Source: JBIKLM01 sp044375105
Lineage (GTDB): Bacteria > Planctomycetota > UBA1135 > GCA-002686595
NCBI GenBank assembly: GCA_044375105.1
Contig: JBILNK010000142.1
Coordinates: forward strand, 1-11,429
Direction: 5' to 3'
DNA length: 11,429 nucleotides
Shown here: piece by piece, positions 6,073-11,429 of the stretch
Layout of the letters: each line of letters begins with the position of its first letter
Numbering within the stretch: position 1 is the first letter of the stretch
Translations under genes and position numbers: made by a program
The notes under the pieces: model-generated
Seen by the model: the letters and a program-made list of their open reading frames with translations, nothing else
The model's database searches: none
What the model was told of the DNA's origin: nothing

Positions 6073-7908
6073 TCAGCGCGGCGCGAGCTCCGCATAGGCG
6101 GGCTCGGTGGACAGGCGCGGGTCGTCGACGGCGCCGCCCAGGGTGAAGTGGTAGAGCGTCTGCACGCGGCCGTCGGCCAGCCCCAGGGCGGAGTGCAGCT
6201 CGTCGTCGAAGAAGCAGCCGATGCCGGTGCCGCGCAGGCCCACGGCCTCGGCTTCCAGGTAAAGCACCTGGCCGATCAGACCGGTCTCCCAGTGCAGGTG
6301 GCGGTAGGCGGGCGGGCCGTCGGCGGCCAGGGCGCCGGACAGGTCGGCCAGCATGGCGACCGCGAAGGCGCCGTCGGCGGCGATGTCCTGGCCGCAGGAG
6401 ATGCGCGCGGCCAGGGGGCCCACCTGGCCTTCGGCGAGGCGCAGGAGCGGCAGCTCGGGCGGCGTGCCGGCGAGCGGCTCGAAGGCGAAGCCCGGGCGCA
6501 GGCGCGGCTTCAGGAGCTCGAGGCCGTCCGGCGCGCGCAGCAGCAGATAGAGGCCCGGCGTCAGGCCCTCGACGCGGTGCACGAACAGCGCCAGGTGCAC
6601 GCGGATCGGGCCCGGCAGGGCGTCGAAGGGCCGCGGCGAGAGCGCCGGCACCAGGCGGGCCAGCAGGGCTTCGAAGGCGGCCCGCGGCAGGCTGGAGCGG
6701 CGGTCCAGGGACACGGCGGAGCGGCGCGCGCGGATCAGGGCGGCGGCGGGCAGCGCGGGGGGCGAGGGGGGCTCGGGGGGCTCGGACGCGGTGGGCGCGG
6801 CGGACGGTGCAGGGCAAGCGCTCGATCCGAACGCCGGCGGGGGAGCTGCGTGCGAGGCGCCGCAGGGCTCGGCGCGGGGGTCGGAGGCTGTGCTCGGGCT
6901 CGCGGTGGGCGCGCGGCGCAGGCGGGCCGGATCGCCGCGGCGGCAGGTGTGGTCGATGACCGGGATCACGTCCCAATCCTGGTGGTCGCTGGAGAGCCGG
7001 TTGGCCTGGCCGGCGAAGCGGGCGCCGGCGGCCAGGGCCGCGAGCAGGTCGTGGAGCGCGGCGCTGTCCGGCGGGTCCCCGGGGCTGAGGTCGGGCCAGA
7101 CCAGGGCCAGCCCGTCCGGGCTCTCCTCTTCCCCGGCATGGCCGCCGTCCGCCCGATCGAGCCCGAGCAGGCGCTCGAGGGTCGGATCGGCGAGGCCCGG
7201 CCAGAGCTCGAGGTTCCAGCCGTGCAGGGCGGCCGAGAGGCGCAGGGCGCCGAGGGCGTGGCCCAGGTCGTGCTGGCAATAGCGATAGGCGCGCTCGCCG
7301 TACTTCCAGGATTCGCGCCAGGGGATCGAAGACAGGGCCAGCAGGAAGGCGCCCGGCGGCAGCAGCGCCAGGAGACGCTCGAAGGTCGGCCCATCGAAGC
7401 GCGCGCGCTGCTCCAGGGCGTGCTCCTTGGGCGCGTAGTGCCACAGGGCCGGCGCTGGCGCTTCGCCGGGCGCCGCCAGCTCCGCCAGGGCCGGCAGCAG
7501 CAGCCAGCCTTCGGTGGGGTGCAGGTTGCCGCTCGAGGGATTGACCCGCAGGGACCAGCGCGCCTCGGGGATGCTCTTCCAGGCGGAGAGGGCCAGGCTG
7601 TGCAGCAGGAACGAGCTCAGGGCGGCGCGCTCCAGGGGCCACGGGGCGATCGCGCCGGGGCGCAGCAGATCGGCGTAGGTGGCGCGGGGCGCGGGCCCGA
7701 ACCCGAGCGCGATCCGCGGCGCCCCGTCGAAGCGGCGGAAGGGATCGGGCTGGGTCTCCCAGTCCAGGTAACCGAGCGCCGCCGCGTAGCGCATCGGATG
7801 GTGCTTGGTGCGCTGGTGGTAGCCGCGCACCACCTCGATGGGGTCGAAGCGCGACGGCTGGGCCGGCGGCGGGGCCGGCTCCGGGGGCTTGCGGCGAAAC
7901 CAGGACAT
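6073..7908 (-). CDS. SagB/ThcOx-type nitroreductase-family protein with two tandem domains
   Basis: A 611-residue protein with two nitroreductase-fold units. The first unit (about 20-320) has YHQRTKHHPMRYA (30-42), LDWETQPDPFRRF (48-60), NPSSGNLHPTEGW (123-135, the SagB-type flavin loop) and WKYGERAYRYCQHDLGHALG (201-220). The second (about 388-600) opens with the Arg pair of an FMN-phosphate site (RARRSAVS, 393-400). It continues with GLYLLLR (452-458), ISCGQDIAADGAFAVAML (503-520) and HWETGLIGQVLYLEAEAVGL (539-558), then GIGCFFDDELHSALGL (562-577). In a single SagB enzyme such pieces make an FMN-dependent dehydrogenase that oxidises azolines to azoles, but here there is no YcaO cyclodehydratase or precursor peptide nearby. 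A linker of about 60 residues (327-390) is rich in Ala, Pro and Ser and low in complexity. It is probably cytoplasmic, since no signal is seen. Related two-unit nitroreductases of unknown function exist in other bacteria. FMN binding is likely and the substrate is unknown. A TAAGCT hexamer lies 10 nt before the ATG, with no Shine-Dalgarno sequence. Confidence 0.88.
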   Translation of the reverse strand: MSWFRRKPPEPAPPPAQPSRFDPIEVVRGYHQRTKHHPMRYAAALGYLDWETQPDPFRRFDGAPRIALGFGPAPRATYADLLRPGAIAPWPLERAALSSFLLHSLALSAWKSIPEARWSLRVNPSSGNLHPTEGWLLLPALAELAAPGEAPAPALWHYAPKEHALEQRARFDGPTFERLLALLPPGAFLLALSSIPWRESWKYGERAYRYCQHDLGHALGALRLSAALHGWNLELWPGLADPTLERLLGLDRADGGHAGEEESPDGLALVWPDLSPGDPPDSAALHDLLAALAAGARFAGQANRLSSDHQDWDVIPVIDHTCRRGDPARLRRAPTASPSTASDPRAEPCGASHAAPPPAFGSSACPAPSAAPTASEPPEPPSPPALPAAALIRARRSAVSLDRRSSLPRAAFEALLARLVPALSPRPFDALPGPIRVHLALFVHRVEGLTPGLYLLLRAPDGLELLKPRLRPGFAFEPLAGTPPELPLLRLAEGQVGPLAARISCGQDIAADGAFAVAMLADLSGALAADGPPAYRHLHWETGLIGQVLYLEAEAVGLRGTGIGCFFDDELHSALGLADGRVQTLYHFTLGGAVDDPRLSTEPAYAELAPR

Positions 7909-7918
7909 GGGCGTGGCG

Positions 7919-7924
7919 AGCTTA
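7919..7924 (-). promoter_or_regulatory. candidate -10 element (TAAGCT) of the SagB-like gene
   Basis: On the minus strand GCGTAAGCTCG contains TAAGCT, 10 nt before the ATG at 7908. It is one of the few A/T-containing clusters in the 129-nt spacer 7909-8037. If it is used, the SagB-like gene has its own nearly leaderless transcript and is not only read through from the SGNH gene upstream. A GGGGCC/GGCCCC hairpin (7931-7951) lies just upstream of it. Confidence 0.35.
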
Positions 7925-8015
7925 CGCTCGGGGGCCCTGGCGGCAGGCCCCGCGGGCCGGCAGCGAGAGGCAATCGACGCCCCTGGCCCGCGAATTCCGT
8001 GCAGAGACGGGCGGC

Positions 8016-8031
8016 CCCGGCCTGCGCCGGG
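8016..8031 (-). terminator. tight hairpin after the SGNH-like gene
   Basis: CCCGGC (8016-8021) and GCCGGG (8026-8031) form a 6-bp all-GC stem with a 4-nt loop. It begins 6 nt past the SGNH gene stop on the minus strand. No T-tract follows. Position and stability suggest a 3'-end stabiliser or weak terminator between this gene and the SagB-like gene. Confidence 0.35.
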
Positions 8032-8037
8032 AGCGCT

Positions 8038-9051
8038 TCAGCGCGGCACGCCCGTGCGCGGCTCCCTGGTCACCACGGACCAGACCAGCTCCTGCATGCG
8101 GCGCGCGATCGGCTCCGCGGGGGCCTGTGCGGGCGAGCCATCGGCGCGCCGCAGCTGGTGCGGCAGGCCGATCGGGCTTTGGCGGTAGAGCACGGCGAAG
8201 TGGGTCAGCGCGACCAGGTAGTTGCCGAGGTCGCCCAGGTGGATCGGATCGAGCTGGCCGTCCGCGGTGCGCGCGAACAGGTCGGCGCGGCTCTCCAAGC
8301 CGCCCTCGCCGCCGCGGGCTTCGAGATCGCGCACGAAGGCGGCCAGCACCTGCCCCGCAGGGATCAGGCGCAGGGGCCGCTCCGGGCCGCTGACCATCAG
8401 CTCCGGATCGGCGAGGCGCGCGAGCCACAGCTCCGGCAGATCGCGATCGAGGCGCTCGAGCCAGCCGGCGGGATCGTCGAGCCGATGCCAGGTCTCGTAC
8501 AGGAACACCTCGGTGTGCGGCGCGGCGGCTCGCGCCAGGTCGGCCCAGCGCTGCAGGTACAGGGCGCTGTCGTGGAAGCGCAGGGCGTCGCGCAGCTCGA
8601 CCATCTCGGTCAAGATCAGCGCGTCGTAATCGCCCGAGGCGATCGCTTCGCGGGCCGGCCGGAAGCGCGGGTGTGCGTTCTCCGCCTCGAAGCCGGGCAC
8701 GGGCACGTCCGGCTCGAAGTGCGCCCGCAGGGAAGCGCCCCAGCCGAGCTGGGACTCGTAGGCGTGGCCCGCGGGCGCGAGCTGGGCCAGCATGGCCGGC
8801 ATGTCCCGGCCGACCAGGCTGTGCCCGAGGTGGTACACGCGCCGCGGCCCCGCGACCGGCGGCAGCGGCCGGCCGTGGGCAGCCTCGAGCAGGGCGGGCG
8901 CGGGCGCCGCCGGCGCGCTGCGAAGCGAGAAAACGGAGTGCCCGCGGATCCCCACGAAGATCCCGACCGACAGCAGGATGCCGAGGGGCCAGACCAGCGG
9001 CAGCCAGCGCAGGGCTGACTTGCCGGGCGGGGAAGTCGACGGCTCGCTCAT
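8038..9051 (-). CDS. membrane-anchored SGNH-hydrolase-like protein
   Basis: A 337-residue protein with one N-terminal membrane segment (about 17-35, LPLVWPLGILLSVGIFVGI) and a Pro/Ala-rich spacer (46-68), then a predicted extracytoplasmic domain. This begins VYHLGHSLVGRDMPAML (72-88), where GHSL (76-79) matches SGNH block I with Ser78 as nucleophile. A Gly of block II may be in GWGASL (103-108). Near the end DPIHLGDLGNYLVA (268-281) matches block V, DxxH, with Asp268 and His271. SGNH enzymes are esterases, acyl- or acetylhydrolases and related carbohydrate esterases. The Asn of block III is not evident: the expected strand reads ALILTEMVEL (144-153), with Glu149 near that place. The protein could therefore have altered activity or be a non-hydrolytic relative of the AlgJ/AlgX kind. 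The start is supported by Met followed by a polar stretch and then the anchor, with a TAGCTT hexamer 36 nt upstream. It is divergent from the Lnt-like gene. Confidence 0.75.
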   Translation of the reverse strand: MSEPSTSPPGKSALRWLPLVWPLGILLSVGIFVGIRGHSVFSLRSAPAAPAPALLEAAHGRPLPPVAGPRRVYHLGHSLVGRDMPAMLAQLAPAGHAYESQLGWGASLRAHFEPDVPVPGFEAENAHPRFRPAREAIASGDYDALILTEMVELRDALRFHDSALYLQRWADLARAAAPHTEVFLYETWHRLDDPAGWLERLDRDLPELWLARLADPELMVSGPERPLRLIPAGQVLAAFVRDLEARGGEGGLESRADLFARTADGQLDPIHLGDLGNYLVALTHFAVLYRQSPIGLPHQLRRADGSPAQAPAEPIARRMQELVWSVVTREPRTGVPR

Positions 9052-9087
9052 GGCGGACGGGGCGAGAGGGCTGCGCTCGCGCGCCAG

Positions 9088-9093
9088 AAGCTA
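9088..9093 (-). promoter_or_regulatory. candidate -10 element (TAGCTT) of the SGNH-like gene
   Basis: On the minus strand GGTTAGCTTCTGG contains TAGCTT, 36 nt before the ATG at 9051. It fits TANNNT and is the most A/T-rich spot near the start. The leader would be about 25-30 nt, yet no Shine-Dalgarno sequence is visible in it. Confidence 0.35.
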
Positions 9094-9262
9094 ACCAACG
9101 TCCGGACCGCCGGCAGCCGCCGGCCCAGGCGAGGGCGCCCCGCGGCTCGGCGCCCGAGGCGCGCGGAATCTGGAGTCCGACGCCCGTGCGTCCGGCTCGG
9201 ACTCGAAAGCGCGGGAACCGGAGCCCAACGGGACCGGTGAACGCCCGCGCAGGCGCCTCGGG

Positions 9263-9278
9263 GGTCGAGGCCTCGACC
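9263..9278. repeat. 16-bp perfect palindrome, possible operator
   Basis: GGTCGAGG is followed immediately by its reverse complement CCTCGACC. The inner 10 bp, CGAGGCCTCG, recur exactly at 4057-4066 in the other divergent spacer. Uninterrupted dyads of this size are typical binding sites of dimeric repressors, but no regulator gene is in the window, so the role is inference. Confidence 0.4.
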
Positions 9279-9325
9279 GCCGAGCTGCGCGCTGCCGGCT
9301 GCACCGCCGGGTCCTGCGGCCGCGA

Positions 9326-9337
9326 CGGATCGATCCG
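9326..9337. repeat. 12-bp perfect palindrome CGGATCGATCCG
   Basis: A perfect 12-bp dyad 48 bp to the right of the 16-bp palindrome in the same spacer. It could be a second regulator site or coincidence. Confidence 0.3.
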
Positions 9338-9471
9338 AATCGGCGGAGCCGCGGGGCTTCGGAAGGCCGCGGCGCAGGGCGGCGAACCCGGGCAGCGCGG
9401 AAACCTGGGGCCGCCGATGCCAGCAAGGCCCGCGGGCGCCGCAGGTCGCACGCCGAATGCCGCCCAGGCTT

Positions 9472-9489
9472 GCCGGCCGGTCGGCCGGC
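9472..9489. repeat. inverted repeat GCCGGCCG-GT-CGGCCGGC
   Basis: Two perfect 8-bp arms are separated by 2 bp, about 160 bp before the Lnt-like gene. As RNA it would fold as GCCGGC/GCCGGC with a 6-nt loop. CG-only composition raises the chance of random occurrence. Confidence 0.3.
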
Positions 9490-9607
9490 GCCGGCTTCCG
9501 CAGGCAGCCCGCGGCGGGCCAGCGCCAACCGGGAGGGAGCGGGGGACCCGGGAGGCGATCGGATGCCGTGCGCGCGCCCCGCAGCTCTACGCCGCCGGGC
9601 GGCTCGC

Positions 9608-9613
9608 TAGCGT
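9608..9613 (+). promoter_or_regulatory. candidate -10 element (TAGCGT) of the Lnt-like gene
   Basis: GCTAGCGTAGGT contains TAGCGT, which fits TANNNT, 39 nt before the ATG at 9653. The stretch between it and the ATG is C-rich (…CCCCCCTCCAGCG) and resembles an anti-Shine-Dalgarno sequence rather than a Shine-Dalgarno one, so initiation is not by strong 16S pairing. Confidence 0.3.
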
Positions 9614-9652
9614 AGGTGCAGCCCCCCGCGACCTCCGCTCCCCCCTCCAGCG

Positions 9653-11056
9653 ATGCGTTTCCTGGCTGCCCTGCTCGCCGGCCTGCTGCTGTTCGCCTCC
9701 GACTGGCCCCTGGGGATCTGGCCGCTCCAGGCGATCGCTCTGCTGCCCCTGTTCTGGGCCCTGACCGAAGGACCAGAGCCCGATCGGCCCGGCCTGGTGG
9801 GGCTGTGCTTCGGCCTGGCCTACGGCCTGCCGCTGCTGTTCTTCGCGGGCCCGGACCTGGCGATCCTCGTGGCGCTGTTGGCCAGTTTGGTGCAGTGGCT
9901 GGTGGTGGCGGTGCTGGCCGCCTCCAGCCTGCGGCGGGGGCCGATCGCCGGATCCCTGCAGACGGCGGCCCTGGTGACCCTGCTCGAACTGGCGGTGTGG
10001 AGCTTGGTGCCGATGTTCGGGACGGCGCAGGCCTTCGTGCGGCCGCTGAGCGCCGCTCCGGCCCTGGTCGGGTTCGTGGGCTTCAGCGGCGTGGCCGGTT
10101 TGGCATTCCTGGTGGTCGCTTGGAACGCGCTCCTGTGCGCGGCCCTGCGCGGGCCGGCGCGCTGGCAGCCGCTGGCCTTGGGGCTCGGGCTGCTCGCGAT
10201 CGCCGGGGGACTCGGGCTGTGGCGCTGGAATCGTCCGCTCGGGCCGGAGCTCAAGGTGGCCGCCTTCGGCTGGAGCGGAGAGCGGCCCAAGGAGCTGCTG
10301 GCGGAGTTCGAGCGGCGCGCCGCGGAAGCCGCCGGCCAGGGCGCGGGGCTCTTGGTGACCCCCGAGATGGGCATCTGGGTCGATGACGAGAGCCGCGCGG
10401 AGGTCACAAAGCGCCTGGGCGCGATCGCCGCGGCGCACGGAATCGCCCTGGCGATCGGCGTGGACGACAGCGGCCGCGACGACAACCGCATCTGGATGTT
10501 CGACAGCACCGGGCGGCTGGCCGCCGAGTACGTCAAGACGCACCTGGTGCCGTTCATGGAGGACTATCGGGCGGGCGACGGCACGCCGGTGTCCATGCCG
10601 CTGGCCGGACTCAGCGGGGGCCTGGGCGGCGTGATCTGCCAGGACGACAACTTCACCGACGTGACCCGCCGCTACGGCCGCGAAGGCCGCGCCCTGCTGG
10701 CCGTGCCGACCTGGGATTGGCCTTCGATCCGCGGCTATCACCTCGAGAACTCGCGCTTCCGGCCGATCGAGAACGGCTACGCGGTCGTGCGCGCCACCTG
10801 GGGCGGGATCTCGGCCCTGATCTCGCCGCGCGGAGAGCTGCTGGCCCAGATCGACCACACGAAGAGCGGCGCGGGCCTGCTGGTCGGCGACCTGCCGACC
10901 GGCGACGGGCGGGCGACGCCCTTCGCGCGTTTCGGGCACTGGCCGATGGCTGTGGCCTCGGCTCTGCTGCTCTTCGCTCCCTTGGCGCGCAAGCGCCCCA
11001 GGGCCAAACCCAAGGACGCGGCCTCCGAAGCGGCCGAACTCTCCGGGGTGCCCTGA
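9653..11056 (+). CDS. apolipoprotein N-acyltransferase-like protein (Lnt/nitrilase-superfamily domain)
   Basis: A 467-residue protein with the Lnt layout: about seven N-terminal membrane segments (about 4-16, 22-37, 50-65, 69-90, 104-122, 136-160, 173-190), a nitrilase-fold domain (about 200-415) and a final membrane segment (about 430-446). The Glu-Lys-Cys triad is visible: Glu238 in VTPEMG, Lys295 in YVKTHLVPF and Cys329 in GGVICQDDNF. Glu303 sits in the FMEDY loop, near the position of the second essential Glu of the 'PFGEYVP' motif. The PTWDWPSIRGYHLENSRFRPIENGYAVVRATWGGISALISPRGELLA stretch (352-398) is family-typical; its key parts are RFRPIENG and GISA. Lnt adds the third acyl chain to the N-terminal Cys of lipoproteins at the outer face of the inner membrane. 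It is shorter than the usual ~500 residues and has CQD where Lnt normally has C-Y/F-E, so it may be a paralogue with another acyl acceptor. It stands alone, with its own long upstream region. Confidence 0.85.
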   Translation: MRFLAALLAGLLLFASDWPLGIWPLQAIALLPLFWALTEGPEPDRPGLVGLCFGLAYGLPLLFFAGPDLAILVALLASLVQWLVVAVLAASSLRRGPIAGSLQTAALVTLLELAVWSLVPMFGTAQAFVRPLSAAPALVGFVGFSGVAGLAFLVVAWNALLCAALRGPARWQPLALGLGLLAIAGGLGLWRWNRPLGPELKVAAFGWSGERPKELLAEFERRAAEAAGQGAGLLVTPEMGIWVDDESRAEVTKRLGAIAAAHGIALAIGVDDSGRDDNRIWMFDSTGRLAAEYVKTHLVPFMEDYRAGDGTPVSMPLAGLSGGLGGVICQDDNFTDVTRRYGREGRALLAVPTWDWPSIRGYHLENSRFRPIENGYAVVRATWGGISALISPRGELLAQIDHTKSGAGLLVGDLPTGDGRATPFARFGHWPMAVASALLLFAPLARKRPRAKPKDAASEAAELSGVP

Positions 11057-11190
11057 GCCGCCGGCGGTCGCAGCGATCGCGTCGCTTGGGGAGTCGAAAG
11101 CGAATCTTGCGGCGGTTGGTCCCCCCTAAAAAAGCGGCGCACCACAGCCCGGTGAGGGGCTACGGGGCGCCTGTCCTTGGGAGCTCAGCA

Positions 11191-11213
11191 CCGCCCGGGT
11201 CTACCCCGGGCGG
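11191..11213. terminator. 9-bp hairpin between the Lnt-like gene and the opposing secreted-protein gene
   Basis: CCGCCCGGG (11191-11199) and CCCGGGCGG (11205-11213) form a perfect 9-bp stem with loop TCTAC. It lies 29 nt past the stop of the minus-strand gene and about 135 nt past the Lnt-like stop. No T-tract adjoins it. The rest of the 186-nt convergent spacer holds a small palindrome CCGCCGGCGG just after the Lnt-like stop (11058-11067) and an isolated run of six T on the minus strand near 11127-11133, without a good stem before it. Confidence 0.45.
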
Positions 11214-11242
11214 CCTGGCTCACGGCAAGCCGGTCCGGTGCC

Positions 11243-11429
11243 TCAGGGCACCAGGACCAGCGGCACGGGGTTCGACGCGAACACCACCGCCAGCGGGTTC
11301 GTGTCGAGCACCACGTAGGCGTGGTGCACCGTCAGGGGCAGACCCAGCAGGCTCAAGCTGTTGGGGACGTTGACCTTCGAGGTCGCGAGACCGAAGAAGT
11401 TCAGCACTCCCAGGCTGGTGGGCAGCAGG
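11243..11429 (-). CDS. C-terminal end of a probable secreted protein, N-terminus beyond the window edge
   Basis: Sixty-one residues plus TGA are visible; the frame continues past the right edge. The sequence is beta-rich and neutral (LLPTSLGVLNFFGLATSKV..., then PNSLSLLGLPLTVHHAYVVL, ending ASNPVPLVLVP). The pattern 'V-P-N-S-x-S-L-x-G-L-x-L-T/x-x-H/Q-x-x-x-x-D' near a C-terminus resembles a terminal module I associate with large secreted proteins of Planctomycetota. That is recall of style, not a search. No Cys, no membrane segment and no recognised sorting signal (no PEP-CTERM) are seen. Function of the whole protein cannot be judged from this piece. The frame is supported by codon regularity (C or G at nearly all third positions) up to the stop. 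Confidence 0.65.
   Translation of the reverse strand, partial: LLPTSLGVLNFFGLATSKVNVPNSLSLLGLPLTVHHAYVVLDTNPLAVVFASNPVPLVLVP

Larger units (their letters stand above)
9052..9652. other. long divergent intergenic region with palindromes, no gene seen
   Basis: A 601-bp spacer between the divergent SGNH-like and Lnt-like genes. Open frames on either strand translate into Arg/Ala/Gly/Pro-rich sequence without hydrophobic patterning or motifs, so I call no protein. It contains three notable inverted repeats (9263-9278, 9326-9337, 9472-9489) and a -10-like hexamer near each end. It could hold regulator sites or a small structured RNA, but nothing here matches a known riboswitch or ncRNA that I can name. 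Confidence 0.55.

Noticed and set aside
5812..9018. Plus-strand open frame of 1068 codons across the SagB-like and SGNH-like genes
   Set aside because: Its sequence is the repetitive Arg/Gln/Gly/Ala type of an antisense shadow. Both genes on the minus strand have recognisable family motifs.
6073..9051. RiPP (azole peptide) cluster built around the SagB-like gene
   Set aside because: No YcaO cyclodehydratase, no precursor peptide and no transporter are in the window. The neighbour is an SGNH-like protein.
8673..9764. Plus-strand open frame (363 codons) spanning the 9052-9652 spacer
   Set aside because: Composition is Arg/Ala/Pro/Gly, no motif is present, and it runs into two real genes in other frames. 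I keep the spacer as non-coding.
11127..11133. Run of six T on the minus strand as an intrinsic terminator of the secreted-protein gene
   Set aside because: It is over 100 nt from the stop, and the only stem just before it is 4 bp (CACC/GGTG), too weak for a terminator.

Overview
The window is very GC-rich (clearly above 65% by eye) and gene-dense. It carries eight protein-coding genes, two of them cut by the window edges. No rRNA, tRNA, CRISPR array, insertion sequence or phage gene is visible. The style suggests a Gram-negative, probably environmental bacterium. The evidence is an Lnt-like acyltransferase, a subtilase with a prodomain-like region, a membrane-anchored SGNH-type protein, and the tail of a large secreted protein ending in a beta-rich 'PNS..LLG..LTVHHAYVVLDTN..VVFASN' module. 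That tail reminds me of secreted proteins of Planctomycetota, so this phylum is my best guess. It is an inference, and Myxococcota or another high-GC phylum would also fit.

Layout, left to right. (1) A minus-strand S8 (subtilisin-like) peptidase, cut at its C-terminus by the left edge (1-1549). (2) A minus-strand two-gene unit: a small single-pass membrane protein (3175-3675) followed by a polytopic GT-C-like membrane protein (1739-3178). The two overlap, and the second starts at TTG behind the only strong Shine-Dalgarno sequence I see in the window. (3) A divergent, apparently non-coding spacer of about 450 bp (3676-4128). (4) A plus-strand pair: a three-His-box membrane desaturase/hydroxylase (4129-4986) and a class I SAM methyltransferase with a Cys-rich head (4983-5963), overlapping by ATGA. 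(5) A convergent spacer with a strong hairpin. (6) A minus-strand tandem SagB/nitroreductase-family flavoprotein (6073-7908). (7) A minus-strand membrane-anchored SGNH-hydrolase-like protein (8038-9051). (8) A divergent spacer of about 600 bp with several perfect palindromes (9052-9652). (9) A plus-strand apolipoprotein N-acyltransferase-like protein (9653-11056). (10) The C-terminal end of a minus-strand secreted protein (11243-11429).

Most products are membrane, envelope or lipid-associated: a GT-C-like protein, a desaturase, a methyltransferase, an Lnt-like acyltransferase, an SGNH protein and exported proteins. This is therefore an envelope and lipid-modification neighbourhood rather than a single obvious pathway. 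The only pairs tied together by overlapping reading frames are 3175-3675/1739-3178 and 4129-4986/4983-5963.

Regulation. Each of the six genes that could begin a transcription unit has a TANNNT (-10-like) hexamer within 40 nt of its ATG, and none of these six has a clear Shine-Dalgarno sequence. For three of them the hexamer is only 9-12 nt from the ATG, which predicts almost leaderless mRNAs. GC-rich hairpins without a T-tract follow several stop codons. I did not find a convincing new multi-gene system. The most interesting leads are the desaturase-methyltransferase pair, the tandem SagB-like protein with no RiPP partners, and the promoter and translation-start pattern.
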